From Hyphomicrobiales bacterium (GTDB taxonomy: Bacteria; Pseudomonadota; Alphaproteobacteria; Rhizobiales; Beijerinckiaceae): DNA of 44,925 bases. The notes beneath the pieces were generated by a model. The model saw nothing but the letters and a program-made list of their open reading frames with translations. It ran no database searches and was not told where the DNA came from. This document shows positions 16,432 through 25,449 of this stretch, piece after piece. How positions within the stretch are numbered: position 1 is the first letter of the stretch; the number at the start of each line of letters is the position of its first letter. The stretch spans positions 1 through 44,925 of the forward strand of contig JAGWTA010000020.1 of NCBI GenBank assembly GCA_028869185.1, written 5' to 3'. A program made the translations under genes and the position numbers.

Positions 16432-17945
16432 GCCTGGACCGTTCCTTCGACGATTTCGCCCGCCGTTACGACGCTGGCGCGCCGCAGCTGCTTTCGACGC
16501 GGCTGGTCGCCGATCTCGAAACGCCGGTGTCCGCCTTTCTGAAGCTTTCGCGCGGACGCGCCGGCAATTTGTTCCTGCTCGAATCGGTCGAGGGCGGCGC
16601 AACGCGCGGTCGTTACTCGATGATCGGGCTCGATCCCGACATCGTATGGCGCGCGCACGCCGGCAAGGCGGAAATCAATCGCGACGCCCTGCGCGACAAG
16701 AACGCCTTTACGCCCTGCCCGCAAAAACCGCTCGACGCCTTGCGCGCGCTGATCGCCGAATCCGCGATTGCGCATGAAGAAAATCTGCCCCCGATGGCGG
16801 CGGGCGTGTTCGGGTATCTTGGATACGACATGGTGCGTGAGATGGAGCATCTCGCACCCGCCAAAGCCGATCCGATCGGCGTGCCGGATGCCGTGATGAT
16901 CCGCCCGACCGCAATGGTCGTTTTTGACGCGGTGCGCGATGAAATGTGTGTCGTCGCGCCCGTCCGCCCGGCGCCGGGCGTTACGGCGGCCGCAGCCTAT
17001 GAGCGTGCGCAGGCGCGCATCGAGGCGCTGGTGCACACGCTCGAAGGCCCGCTCGATCACGACGCCGGCGCCGATCCGCATCTGCTCGCCGCCGAACCCG
17101 TGTCGAACACGCCCGAACCGCGCTTTCTCGAAATCGTCGAGAAGGCAAAGGAATATATCCGCGCTGGCGATATTTTTCAGGTCGTGCTGTCGCAGCGCTT
17201 CACCGCGCCCTTCGCATTGCCCGCCTTCGCGCTGTATCGCGCGCTCCGCCGCGTGAATCCTGCGCCGTTTCTCTGCTACCTCGACTTCGGCCCGTTTCAG
17301 GTCGTGTGCTCGAGCCCTGAAATTCTGGTTCGCGTGCGCCACGGGCAAGTGACGATCCGCCCCATTGCCGGCACGCGCTGGCGCGGCCAGACGCAGGCCG
17401 AGGACGAGCGCCTTGCCGCAGAACTGCTCGCCGATGAAAAAGAGCGCGCCGAACATCTGATGTTGCTCGATCTTGGCCGCAACGACGTCGGCCGCGTCTC
17501 GTCCATCGGCACCGTCGAGGTGACAGAGCAATTCGCCATCGAGCGCTACAGCCATGTGATGCACATTGTCTCGAATGTCATCGGCAAGCTGGACGGGCGC
17601 AGGGACAACATCGACGCATTGTCGGCAGGGTTTCCAGCCGGCACTGTTTCCGGCGCGCCCAAAGTGCGCGCCATGGAAATCATCGACGAACTGGAAACCG
17701 ACAAGCGCGGCATTTACGGCGGCTGCATCGGCTATTTCGGGGCGAGCGGCGAAATGGACACCTGCATCGTCCTGCGCACGTCGATCGTCAAGGACGGCAA
17801 GATGCATGCGCAGGCCGGCGCCGGCATTGTCTATGATTCCGATCCCGCCTACGAAAACCGCGAATGCGTCAACAAGGCGAAGGCCCTGTTCCGCGCGGCC
17901 GAGGAAGCGGTGCGGTTTGCCACAACAGCGAAACGCGGCCAATGA
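16428..17945 (+). CDS. trpE: Anthranilate synthase component I
   Basis: The 505-residue chorismate-utilising subunit makes anthranilate, the first committed step of tryptophan synthesis, with ammonia from TrpG. The N-terminal feedback element LLESVEGG (50-57) binds tryptophan in the family. The catalytic part includes KEYIRAGDIFQVVLSQRF, RPIAGTRWRG (311-320), ERAEHLMLLDLGRNDVGRV, FPAGTVSGAPK and AQAGAGIVYDSDPAYE. Trp318 sits where I would usually expect Pro in the AGTRPRG motif; significance unknown. Translation starts at a GTG overlapping the ppiD stop (GTGA). Unlike the fused trpEG of some rhizobia, E and G are separate here. No leader-peptide attenuator can fit upstream because the genes overlap. 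Confidence 0.97.
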   Translation: MSLDRSFDDFARRYDAGAPQLLSTRLVADLETPVSAFLKLSRGRAGNLFLLESVEGGATRGRYSMIGLDPDIVWRAHAGKAEINRDALRDKNAFTPCPQKPLDALRALIAESAIAHEENLPPMAAGVFGYLGYDMVREMEHLAPAKADPIGVPDAVMIRPTAMVVFDAVRDEMCVVAPVRPAPGVTAAAAYERAQARIEALVHTLEGPLDHDAGADPHLLAAEPVSNTPEPRFLEIVEKAKEYIRAGDIFQVVLSQRFTAPFALPAFALYRALRRVNPAPFLCYLDFGPFQVVCSSPEILVRVRHGQVTIRPIAGTRWRGQTQAEDERLAAELLADEKERAEHLMLLDLGRNDVGRVSSIGTVEVTEQFAIERYSHVMHIVSNVIGKLDGRRDNIDALSAGFPAGTVSGAPKVRAMEIIDELETDKRGIYGGCIGYFGASGEMDTCIVLRTSIVKDGKMHAQAGAGIVYDSDPAYENRECVNKAKALFRAAEEAVRFATTAKRGQ

Positions 17946-18019
17946 CCGGGGCGCTGCGTTTCGTTGTGCTGAAAAAGGCCCCGCTGGACAACGTCGCCTT
18001 GCGGGCGAACGAGGGTTGA
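17942..18019 (+). CDS. Possible 25-residue mini-ORF between trpE and trpG
   Basis: An ATG overlaps the trpE stop codon as ATGA (17942-17945) and opens a 25-codon frame ending 14 nt before the trpG start. The peptide begins MTGALRFVVLKKAP and contains no tryptophan, so it is not a classical trp leader. Its only support is position: it bridges an 88-nt gap in an operon where nearly all other genes overlap or nearly touch, so ribosomes could be handed from trpE to trpG through it. It could equally be chance or a decayed trpE extension. No homologue is recognised. Confidence 0.3.
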   Translation: MTGALRFVVLKKAPLDNVALRANEG

Positions 18020-18033
18020 AAACGGAACGATCC

Positions 18034-18642
18034 ATGCCGACCGTCACGCTGATCGACAATTACGACAGTTTCACCTTCAATCTGGTGCATTATCTCGGCG
18101 CGCTCGGCGCCGATGTCGCTGTCTGGCGCAACGATGCGCGCTCGGTCGCAGATCTCGTGGCCGATCAACCGGACGCCATCGTGCTGTCGCCTGGCCCCTG
18201 CACGCCGCGCGAAGCCGGCGTCTGTCTCGATCTCATCAAGGCGGCTGCGCAGGACATTCCCATCATGGGCGTCTGTCTTGGCCATCAATCCATCGGCGAA
18301 GCATTTGGCGGCCTCGTCGTGCGCGCGCCAACACCCGTGCATGGCAAGATCTCGCAGGTCCATCATCACGGCGAAACGATCTTTCGCGGCGTCAATCAAC
18401 CTTTCAACGCGACGCGCTATCACTCGCTCGTCGTCGACCGCGCCACGCTGCCGCAAACCCTGTCGGTGACCGCGCAGACGCAGGACGGTCTCATCATGGG
18501 CTTGTCGCACAAGAGCCTGCCTGTGCACGGCGTGCAATTTCACCCCGAAAGCATCGCCTCCGAACAGGGCAAGGTCATCTTGAAGAATTTCCTTGATCTG
18601 GCGCAGGACTGGAACGGGCGCCATCGGCGTAAGGCGGCTTGA
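18034..18642 (+). CDS. trpG: Anthranilate synthase component II (glutamine amidotransferase)
   Basis: The 202-residue class I glutamine amidotransferase supplies ammonia to TrpE. It opens with the family motif [17 protein letters not shown]. The catalytic triad is visible: Cys81 in GVCLGHQ, His169 and Glu171 in VQFHPESI. The oxyanion motif LSPGPCTP is near 51-58. It may also serve p-aminobenzoate synthase as PabA, since many bacteria share one subunit. The ATG at 18034 begins the conserved domain; the longer upstream frame overlaps trpE. The ribosome binding site is weak (CGGAAC), fitting coupling with the gene before. trpD starts one base after the stop codon. Confidence 0.96.
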   Translation: MPTVTLIDNYDSFTFNLVHYLGALGADVAVWRNDARSVADLVADQPDAIVLSPGPCTPREAGVCLDLIKAAAQDIPIMGVCLGHQSIGEAFGGLVVRAPTPVHGKISQVHHHGETIFRGVNQPFNATRYHSLVVDRATLPQTLSVTAQTQDGLIMGLSHKSLPVHGVQFHPESIASEQGKVILKNFLDLAQDWNGRHRRKAA

Positions 18643-18643
18643 T

Positions 18644-19669
18644 ATGGAAGCGTTCAAACCACTCATCGCCAAGGCCGCGACCGGCGCACGTCTGAGCCAG
18701 GACGAAGCGCGTGAGGCCTTCGACGCCATGCTGTCGGGCGAAGTCACGCCCGCGCAGATGGGCGGCTTTCTGATGGCGTTGCGCGTGCGCGGCGAAAGCG
18801 TCGACGAAATCGTCGGCGCCGTATCGGCGATGCGCGCGAAAATGCTGCGCGTTGTGGCGCCCGACGACGCCATGGACATTGTCGGCACCGGCGGCGACGG
18901 ACACGGCACGTATAATGTTTCGACGCTCGCGTCCCTGATTGTCGCAGGCGCTGGCGTTCCTGTCGCAAAGCACGGCAATCGCGCAGCGTCCTCCCGTTCG
19001 GGCGCGAGCGATGTTCTGTCCGCGCTCGGCGTGCGCATCGGCCTTGCGCCCGAAGAGGTTGCGGCCTGCGTGAAGGAGGCTGGCGTCGGTTTCATGATGG
19101 CGCAAAGCCATCATGCGGCGATGCGGCACGTCGGCCCCGTGCGCGTCGAACTGGGCGCGCGCACCATTTTCAACCTGCTTGGTCCCCTGTCCAATCCCGC
19201 TGGCGTCAAAAGACAATTGCTTGGCGTGTTTTCGCGCGAATGGCTTGCTCCGCTCGCCGAAGTGCTGCGCTCGCTGGGCTCGCAGCGCGTGTGGCTGGTG
19301 CACGGATCGGATGGCCTTGACGAAGCAACGACCACCGGCCCGACCCACGTCGTCGAGCTCGACGGCGGCGCCATCCGCTCTTTCGACATCAAGCCCGAGG
19401 ACGCCGGATTGCAGCGCGCCAGCCTGGGCGATCTCAAGGGCGGCGATCCCGAATACAACGCCAGCGCCTTGCGCGCGGTGCTGAAAGGCGCCCATAATCC
19501 TTATCGCGACATCGCCGTGCTCAACGCCGCCGCCGCTCTGGTTGTCGCCGGACGCGCGCGCGATCTGTCCGAAGGCGCGGCGCTGTCCGCCCGATCGCTC
19601 GATGAAGGCGCAGCACAGCGCGCTTTCGAAAAACTGGTCGCCGTCTCGAACCGCAACGCCGGGAACTAG
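18644..19669 (+). CDS. trpD: Anthranilate phosphoribosyltransferase
   Basis: The 341-residue enzyme joins anthranilate and PRPP to give phosphoribosyl anthranilate, the second step of tryptophan synthesis. The glycine-rich PRPP/pyrophosphate loop [17 protein letters not shown] lies near residue 80, [21 protein letters not shown] follows near 105, and the anthranilate-binding [30 protein letters not shown] is complete. The N-terminal helical dimerisation domain ([31 protein letters not shown]) is intact. The ATG at 18644 starts one base after the trpG stop. Length is typical. Confidence 0.98.
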   Translation: MEAFKPLIAKAATGARLSQDEAREAFDAMLSGEVTPAQMGGFLMALRVRGESVDEIVGAVSAMRAKMLRVVAPDDAMDIVGTGGDGHGTYNVSTLASLIVAGAGVPVAKHGNRAASSRSGASDVLSALGVRIGLAPEEVAACVKEAGVGFMMAQSHHAAMRHVGPVRVELGARTIFNLLGPLSNPAGVKRQLLGVFSREWLAPLAEVLRSLGSQRVWLVHGSDGLDEATTTGPTHVVELDGGAIRSFDIKPEDAGLQRASLGDLKGGDPEYNASALRAVLKGAHNPYRDIAVLNAAAALVVAGRARDLSEGAALSARSLDEGAAQRAFEKLVAVSNRNAGN

Positions 19670-19676
19670 GAACGAC

Positions 19677-20495
19677 ATGCCCGACATTTTGCGCAAAATC
19701 GAAACCTACAAGCGCCGCGAAATCGCCGAAGCAAAAGTGCGTATGCCGTTCAAGACGCTGGAGCGGCAGGCGCGCGATCACGATCCCCCGCGCGGTTTCA
19801 TCAAGGCGATCGAACGGCGCCTTTCGGAAGGCCGTCTCGCATTGATCGCGGAGATCAAGAAGGCGAGCCCCTCCAAGGGCCTCATCCGCGCTGATTTCGA
19901 TGCAGGCGAACTGGCGAAAGCCTATCACGCCGGCGGCGCGACCTGCTTTTCGGTGCTGACGGACGGCCCTTCGTTCCAGGGTTCGCTCGCCGATCTGGAA
20001 GCGGCGCGCAAGGCCGTGCCGCTGCCTGCATTGCGCAAGGATTTTCTGTTCGACCCCTATCAGGTTTACGAGGCGCGCGCCTTTGGCGCCGATTGCATTC
20101 TCATCATCATGGCCTGCGTCGACGACGCGATGGCCAAGGCGCTCAACGCCGCCGCGCATGACCTGCGCATGGATGTGCTGGTCGAAGTGCATGACGAGAA
20201 GGAACTCGACCGCGCGCTCGCGCTCGAGACCCGCATGATCGGCGTCAACAATCGCGACCTGCGCACGTTTGAAATCGATCTGGCGACGACCGAACGTCTC
20301 GCCAAACGCATCCCCAAGAACAGGATCGTCGTCGGCGAAAGCGGCATCTTCACGCATGAGGATTGCTTGCGTCTCGAACGCTGCGGCGTCGCGACGTTCC
20401 TTGTCGGCGAATCCCTGATGCGCCAGCAGGACGTAACCGCCGCAACGCGCGCGCTGATGGCGGGCGCGCCCGCGAAAGCAGCGAGCGTTTCGTGA
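19677..20495 (+). CDS. trpC: Indole-3-glycerol phosphate synthase
   Basis: This monofunctional 272-residue TIM-barrel enzyme closes the indole ring from carboxyphenylamino-deoxyribulose phosphate. Conserved elements are [14 protein letters not shown] with the catalytic lysine, [48 protein letters not shown] and the phosphate-binding GESGIFT. There is no fused TrpF domain. The start at 19677 lies 7 nt after trpD. Its stop overlaps the GTG of moaC (GTGA). trpF, trpB and trpA are not in the window, so they must lie elsewhere, as is common in Hyphomicrobiales. Confidence 0.98.
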   Translation: MPDILRKIETYKRREIAEAKVRMPFKTLERQARDHDPPRGFIKAIERRLSEGRLALIAEIKKASPSKGLIRADFDAGELAKAYHAGGATCFSVLTDGPSFQGSLADLEAARKAVPLPALRKDFLFDPYQVYEARAFGADCILIIMACVDDAMAKALNAAAHDLRMDVLVEVHDEKELDRALALETRMIGVNNRDLRTFEIDLATTERLAKRIPKNRIVVGESGIFTHEDCLRLERCGVATFLVGESLMRQQDVTAATRALMAGAPAKAASVS

Positions 20496-20971
20496 CGCGA
20501 CTGACGCATCTCGACGCCGCAGGCCAGGCGGCGATGGTCGATGTTTCCGACAAGGACGCGACGACGCGCGTCGCTCTTGCAGATGGCGCCGTGGTGATGG
20601 CGCCGCAGACGCTCGCGCTGGCCCTGTCGGGTCAAGCCAAGAAAGGCGACGTGTTCGCCGCTGCGCGCATCGCCGGCGTGATGGCGGCGAAGAAAACCGC
20701 CGATCTCATTCCGCTGTGCCATCCGCTGGCGCTCTCGAAAGTCGCCGTCGACATCGCGCCTGACGAAGCGCTGCCGGGATTGCGCGTTTCCGCGATGGCG
20801 AAAGTGACGGGCCAGACCGGCGTCGAAATGGAAGCGCTCACGGCCGTCGCTGTCGCGTGCCTGACGATTTACGACATGCTGAAAGCCGTCGACCGGGGCA
20901 TGCGCATCGAAGGCGTGAGCCTTGTCGAAAAGCGCGGCGGCAAATCCGGCGACTGGAAGCGGGACGCCTGA
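20492..20971 (+). CDS. moaC: Cyclic pyranopterin monophosphate synthase
   Basis: The 159-residue molybdenum-cofactor enzyme converts the MoaA product into cyclic pyranopterin monophosphate. Family motifs are [64 protein letters not shown] and the C-terminal KSGDW. The conserved lysine and aspartate regions ([13 protein letters not shown] and LKAVD) are intact. Translation starts at a GTG that overlaps the trpC stop (GTGA). Its own stop overlaps the moeA start by one base (TGATG). The combination trpC-moaC-moeA is a conserved alphaproteobacterial arrangement. Confidence 0.97.
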   Translation: MTRLTHLDAAGQAAMVDVSDKDATTRVALADGAVVMAPQTLALALSGQAKKGDVFAAARIAGVMAAKKTADLIPLCHPLALSKVAVDIAPDEALPGLRVSAMAKVTGQTGVEMEALTAVAVACLTIYDMLKAVDRGMRIEGVSLVEKRGGKSGDWKRDA

Positions 20972-22203
20972 TGGCCGGCCCTCTCCTGCCTGTCGCCGAT
21001 GCGCTCGCCCGGGTTCTGGCGCAGGCGCGCCCCATCGCCGATGTCGAGACCGTCCCGCTGCGCGAAGCCTTCGGCCGCACGCTGGCGCGCGACCTCGAGG
21101 CGACGCGCATGCAGCCGCCTTGCGATGTCTCGGCCATGGACGGCTATGCGCTGCGCGCCGCCGACCTGCCCGATGAGCGCGCGCGCGTGCTCAAGATCGG
21201 CGAGAGCGCCGCCGGACATGGGCTGACAAAGCCGCTCGGCCACGGCGAATGCGCGCGCATTTTCACGGGCGCTCCCGTGCCCGCCGGCGCTGATACGATC
21301 CTGCTGCAGGAAGACGCCATCGTCGAAGGGCGGATGATCGGCGCGCGCGAGCCCGTGCAGCCTGGCCGACACATTCGCCCCGCCGGCCTCGACTTCCGCC
21401 CCGGCGTTGCGGGCCTGCGCAAGGGACAGCGCCTTGGACCAGGCGAAGTCGCGCTCGCCGCCGCCATGAACCACGCGCATGTGCCCGTCGTGCGCAAGCC
21501 GCGCGTCGCGATCCTTGCGACGGGCGACGAACTCGTTTTGCCCGGCGGCGCGCCGCGCGAAAACCAGATCGTCTGTTCGAACCCCTATGCAGCCGCAGCC
21601 TATGTCGACGGCGCGGGCGGGCTCCCGATCGACCTTGGACTGGCCGGCGATACATTCGCCGCGCTCGAAGCCGCCATCGCCCGCGCGCGCGCCGAACAGG
21701 CCGATGTGCTGGTCACGCTCGGCGGCGCTTCGGTCGGCGACCACGATCTCGTGCAATCGGCGCTCGCCAAAGAAGGCATGACGCTCGGCTTCTGGCGCAT
21801 CGCCATGCGTCCGGGCAAGCCGCTGATCCACGGCGCGCTGGGGGCGATGCACATTCTCGGCCTGCCCGGCAATCCGGTCTCCTCGATTGTCTGCTCGATC
21901 CTGTTTCTGGTCCCGCTGGTGCGCGCCTTGCAGGGCGATCCCGACCCGGCGCCCGATCGCATCGAAACGGCGCTGCTCGGCGCCGACATGAAGGCCAATG
22001 ACCAGCGCGCCGATTATCTGCGCGCAACGCTCGCGCGCAATGCGCAAGGCGCGCTGGTGGCGACGCCGCAACCGCTGCAGGACTCCTCGCTTCTCTCGGT
22101 TTTCGCCCGCTCGGACGCACTCCTCGTGCGCGCGCCTTTCGCCCCGGCCGCCAGAGCCGGCGATCCCTGCCAGATCCTGCGCCTGTCGCGCGGCGGCATC
22201 TAA
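20971..22203 (+). CDS. moeA: Molybdopterin molybdenumtransferase
   Basis: The 410-residue enzyme inserts molybdate into adenylylated molybdopterin. Domains I and II carry SAMDGYALRAAD near 50 and RIFTGAPVPAGADTILLQED near 98. The MoCF-binding domain carries PRVAILATGDELV, VTLGGASVGDHDLV and MRPGKPLIHG, with GLPGNPVSS near 310. The C-terminal domain IV follows. The ATG at 20971 shares a base with the moaC stop. This is the last gene of the ppiD-trp-moa run; 157 nt with the LexA box separate it from lexA, and no terminator is visible after it. Confidence 0.97.
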   Translation: MAGPLLPVADALARVLAQARPIADVETVPLREAFGRTLARDLEATRMQPPCDVSAMDGYALRAADLPDERARVLKIGESAAGHGLTKPLGHGECARIFTGAPVPAGADTILLQEDAIVEGRMIGAREPVQPGRHIRPAGLDFRPGVAGLRKGQRLGPGEVALAAAMNHAHVPVVRKPRVAILATGDELVLPGGAPRENQIVCSNPYAAAAYVDGAGGLPIDLGLAGDTFAALEAAIARARAEQADVLVTLGGASVGDHDLVQSALAKEGMTLGFWRIAMRPGKPLIHGALGAMHILGLPGNPVSSIVCSILFLVPLVRALQGDPDPAPDRIETALLGADMKANDQRADYLRATLARNAQGALVATPQPLQDSSLLSVFARSDALLVRAPFAPAARAGDPCQILRLSRGGI

Positions 22204-22273
22204 ACGCGGCCGGAAAGACCCGAAAGATATCGTCGCCCACGCTTGCGGAACAGGCCAAGAACATCTATGGTTT

Positions 22274-22288
22274 GTTCATGCTTTGTTT
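22274..22288 (+). promoter_or_regulatory. LexA (SOS) box upstream of lexA
   Basis: GTTC (22274-22277), seven bases, then GTTT (22285-22288) match the alphaproteobacterial LexA operator GTTC-N7-GTTC with one mismatch at the last base. The site is 73 nt before the lexA start codon, the expected place for autoregulation. An overlapping GAAC at 22259-22262 also gives GAAC-N11-GTTC, a less typical spacing. Confidence 0.7.
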
Positions 22289-22360
22289 AAGGAAGCGATT
22301 CACATTGCGTCCAACAAGGCTGGATCGCGCTGATTCGGCGCGACAAGCACAGGAAAGCCG

Positions 22361-23065
22361 ATGCTGACCCGCAAACAGAGCGAATTGCTGCGCTTCATTC
22401 ACGAGCGCCTCAAGGAGACCGGCGTGCCGCCCTCCTTCGACGAGATGAAGGACGCGCTCGACCTGCGGTCGAAATCGGGGATCCATCGTTTGATCATGGC
22501 GCTGGAAGAGCGCGGCTTCATCCGCCGCCTGCCGAACCGCGCCCGCGCGCTGGAAGTGCTGCGCTTGCCTGAAAGCGCAACGCCCGGCGGCGCTCCTGCC
22601 CGCTCCGGCAAGTTTTCGCCCTCTGTCATCGAGGGAAATCTCGGCCGCATCCGCGCCCCCGCCGTCGCCGACGATGGTCCGGCCCACGTGTCGATCCCCG
22701 TCATGGGCCGCATCGCTGCGGGCACGCCGATCTCGGCCATTCAATCGCGCAGCCACACGATCCCGATGCCGCCGGATTTTCTGTCGGGCGGCGATCATTT
22801 CGCGCTGGAAGTGCGCGGCGACTCGATGATAGAGGCCGGCATTCTCGACGGCGACACCGTCATCATCCGCAAGCAGGACGTCGCCGACACCGGCGATATC
22901 GTCGTGGCGCTCATCGACGACGAGGAAGCAACCCTCAAGCGGCTGCGCAAACGCGGCGCAAGCATCGCGCTCGAAGCGGCCAATCCCGCGTTTGAAACCC
23001 GCATCTTCGGCCCTGACCGCGTGCAGATTCAGGGCAAGATGGTGAGTCTGCTGCGCAAATATTGA
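22361..23065 (+). CDS. lexA: LexA repressor, SOS regulator
   Basis: The 234-residue repressor represses DNA-repair genes and cleaves itself when RecA is activated. The N-terminal winged helix-turn-helix spans 1-65 ([34 protein letters not shown]). The Ala120-Gly121 cleavage site sits in MGRIAAGTP, with catalytic Ser155 in GDSMIEAG and Lys193 in ATLKRLRK, so autocleavage should work. The linker is longer than in E. coli (202 residues), normal for Alphaproteobacteria. A LexA box lies upstream, indicating autoregulation. It converges with comEC, leaving 28 nt that hold a GC-rich hairpin. Confidence 0.98.
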   Translation: MLTRKQSELLRFIHERLKETGVPPSFDEMKDALDLRSKSGIHRLIMALEERGFIRRLPNRARALEVLRLPESATPGGAPARSGKFSPSVIEGNLGRIRAPAVADDGPAHVSIPVMGRIAAGTPISAIQSRSHTIPMPPDFLSGGDHFALEVRGDSMIEAGILDGDTVIIRKQDVADTGDIVVALIDDEEATLKRLRKRGASIALEAANPAFETRIFGPDRVQIQGKMVSLLRKY

Positions 23066-23071
23066 GAGGCC

Positions 23072-23091
23072 GGCGCCCGGCGGCGGGCGCC
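23072..23091. terminator. GC-rich hairpin between converging lexA and comEC
   Basis: GGCGCCCG (23072-23079) pairs with CGGGCGCC (23084-23091) around a GCGG loop, a very stable 8-bp stem filling the 28-nt gap between convergent genes. There is no T-run on either side, so it is not a textbook intrinsic terminator, but its position suggests it ends or stabilises the 3' ends of both messages. Confidence 0.4.
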
Positions 23092-23093
23092 GT

Positions 23094-25349
23094 TCACTCC
23101 AGAGGCGCGTTCAATGTCGCCGCATCGTCCAAATCGCCGATCGGGTGCGCCCGCGTCTGCGCAGCCTTCGCCCTGAACCGTGGGATGCGCGGCGCGGGCG
23201 ACCACGGACGGTCCTCGCCCTGCGCGCGCGCCATGCGCAGGATCGGCTTGTCGCCCGCAAAGCGCAGCGTCACGGCGCCGGTTTCACGCAGCCGCTCACG
23301 ATCGAAAACCAGCGCGGCGGCGCATCCCCCGGGAACGCGAAACGGCGCGACGACGACAGCAGCGCGCCCGCAATCGGCCAGCAACGCTTCGCCCTCGCGC
23401 GCAACAGCAACCGCGCGGCCATCTGGCAGAAGCGCAACGCACCCGGCGCTGTCGCACAAGGCGCCATTCGCCGCACGCGGATCGCGCCCGTCGGCGTCCG
23501 CGCGCAACCATTGTTCGGTCGCAAACAGCGAGACGCGCCCGAGCGCATTCAGCCTGCCCTCGCCATCGCGCACAACGGCGCTTTCGCCTGTCGGCTGGAT
23601 GGCCACGTCCCAGGCCGGCCCCTGCGTCGCGCCGAAAAATCCGATCAGCGCCAGCGGCGCGGCGCTCAGCCGCAAGAAGCGCGTACGCCAGATGACCGCC
23701 GACAGAACAGCCAGCGTCAGAAACGGCAATGCCCAGGGCGCGAAATCGAACACGTGCACGGCAGCGCCCGGCGCCGCCGCGATCTTGCGCGCAATCCACA
23801 GAACAAGGTCGATCCCCAGTCCGAGCCACGCCCACACCGGCCCGTCGAGACCAAACGGATAAAGCAACGCGCCAAGCAGCGCAGAGGGAATGGCGAAAAA
23901 TTCGATCATCGCCAGCGTCAACGGGTTGCCGATCAGCACATAGGGCGAAAGCTCGTGAAAGTTGGCGGCCATGAACGAAGCCGTCGCCGCCGTCGCGCAA
24001 AACGTCGCAAACAGGGCGCCCCCGATCCCGCGCCAGCGCGCCGCCGACAATTGCGTCAGCACCGCGCGCGCCCTTCCCGGCGCGCCTTCGAGCCCGGCCG
24101 GCGCGGCCACCGCGCGACCGCGCGCTTCCCACACCGCGATGAGCGCCGCGACAGCAGCGAAAGACAACTGAAAGCTCGCGCCCAGCAAGGCTTCCGGCTC
24201 GAAGACGACGACCAGCATCGCCGCCAGCGCCAGATTGCGCATCGACAGCGAGGGCCGGTCGAATATCACGGCGGCGAGCAGGATCGTCGTCATCGCGAGC
24301 GCGCGCTCCGTGCCAACGCGCGACCCCGTCGCCAGGTCGTACAGCACGGCGCCGCAGATCGCCGCGCCCGCAGCCCATTTCTTGATGGGGTAATTCAGCG
24401 CCAGCGTCTGCGACAGCGCGAGCCCGCGTCGCAGGCCGACGAAAAAAATCCCGGCGACCAGCGTCATCTGAATGCCGGAAATCGTGATGATGTGAAATAT
24501 GCCCGCCTGCTTGATGAGTTCGCGCGCCGAGCCCGACAGCAGATCGCGCTTGCCCGCCACCATTGCGGCGGCAATAGCCCCGGTGTCGCCGGGCAAGCTT
24601 TCCGCAACGCGCGCGACAAGCCTGTTGCGAAAACGGTCGAGCGCGGCGAACGTCGAAAACCAGAGCGACGGCGGCTCTGGCGGCTCGGTGGTTTCGATCC
24701 GCCCGAGCGCAGTCCCCACGGCGCCGATCCGCGCGAAATAGGCCTCGCGCGCAAAATCATATCCGCCGGGCAAGGCGGCCCGCGCCGGCGCCATGAGCCT
24801 CGCTTTCAGCGCGACATGCGCGCCAGCTGCAATGTCGGCCGCGCCGCGCGTTGTCAGCCGCACGCGATAGGGCATCGCGTCATCGGCCATCCCCTGCGCC
24901 GAGGTCAGACGCAGCACAAAACGCGCGCCTTGCCTGCGTGGATCGACCTGCTCGACAAAGCCGGTGAGCTGCGTCACCTGCGTGCGTTGCAAAACCGGCG
25001 CGGCCACGCGCGCAATGCGCCATTGCGTGGCGACGAAGCCAACCGAAAACGCGCAAGCCATCGCCGCAAATGCGAATAATCCGCGCCGCGCCCGCAATGC
25101 GAACGCCAGCGCGCAACTCAGCAAGAGCGCAACAAGGCCGGCTGGCAAGGAGGGGTTTTTCGGGGCGGTCAAACAGACGATCGCGCCGGCGCCGGCCGCA
25201 ACCGGCAGCCAGAGCGAGGGACGCCGCCAGGCGAATTCCTCCTCGATCGACACAGCGAAACTGGCGCGCAAAACCGCTGCGCGTGCGGCAAGGCGCGTGA
25301 AAACGCCTGCCCCTTCCCGTCCTTCCGCCGCGCCGACAGCAACCTTCAC
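23094..25349 (-). CDS. comEC: ComEC/Rec2 family DNA-uptake channel protein
   Basis: The 751-residue polytopic inner-membrane protein is related to the channel that admits single-stranded DNA during transformation. An N-terminal hydrophobic region with a soluble DUF4131/OB-like domain (about 30-225) precedes the Competence domain (about 250-560), recognised by [49 protein letters not shown] and [18 protein letters not shown]. The C-terminal part is short, and I see no complete metallo-beta-lactamase His cluster. In the usual SG-x-H motif the His is Gln294 here. The start codon is GTG. It is divergent from gltX across 100 bp. Competence itself is unproven; many Alphaproteobacteria keep comEC without known transformation. 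Confidence 0.9.
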   Translation of the reverse strand: MKVAVGAAEGREGAGVFTRLAARAAVLRASFAVSIEEEFAWRRPSLWLPVAAGAGAIVCLTAPKNPSLPAGLVALLLSCALAFALRARRGLFAFAAMACAFSVGFVATQWRIARVAAPVLQRTQVTQLTGFVEQVDPRRQGARFVLRLTSAQGMADDAMPYRVRLTTRGAADIAAGAHVALKARLMAPARAALPGGYDFAREAYFARIGAVGTALGRIETTEPPEPPSLWFSTFAALDRFRNRLVARVAESLPGDTGAIAAAMVAGKRDLLSGSARELIKQAGIFHIITISGIQMTLVAGIFFVGLRRGLALSQTLALNYPIKKWAAGAAICGAVLYDLATGSRVGTERALAMTTILLAAVIFDRPSLSMRNLALAAMLVVVFEPEALLGASFQLSFAAVAALIAVWEARGRAVAAPAGLEGAPGRARAVLTQLSAARWRGIGGALFATFCATAATASFMAANFHELSPYVLIGNPLTLAMIEFFAIPSALLGALLYPFGLDGPVWAWLGLGIDLVLWIARKIAAAPGAAVHVFDFAPWALPFLTLAVLSAVIWRTRFLRLSAAPLALIGFFGATQGPAWDVAIQPTGESAVVRDGEGRLNALGRVSLFATEQWLRADADGRDPRAANGALCDSAGCVALLPDGRAVAVAREGEALLADCGRAAVVVAPFRVPGGCAAALVFDRERLRETGAVTLRFAGDKPILRMARAQGEDRPWSPAPRIPRFRAKAAQTRAHPIGDLDDAATLNAPLE

Positions 25350-25449
25350 GCAACGCCCCGAAACCGGGCGCCTTCAAAAAACGCCCCCGGCCATGCTACA
25401 GGGGCCCGCGGCGCGGCGCAGCGCCCAATTCATCCCGGAAATGCAAAAA

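Noticed and set aside
16428-17945. Trp318 in the AGTRWRG segment of TrpE as a functional anomaly
   Set aside because: I expect Pro in many TrpE proteins but cannot judge how common Trp is in this lineage; all other catalytic and feedback residues are normal.
23145-25079. 644-codon plus-strand frame opposite comEC
   Set aside because: The translation is a low-complexity Arg/Gln/His-rich shadow of comEC with no recognisable domain; comEC motifs are clear on the minus strand.
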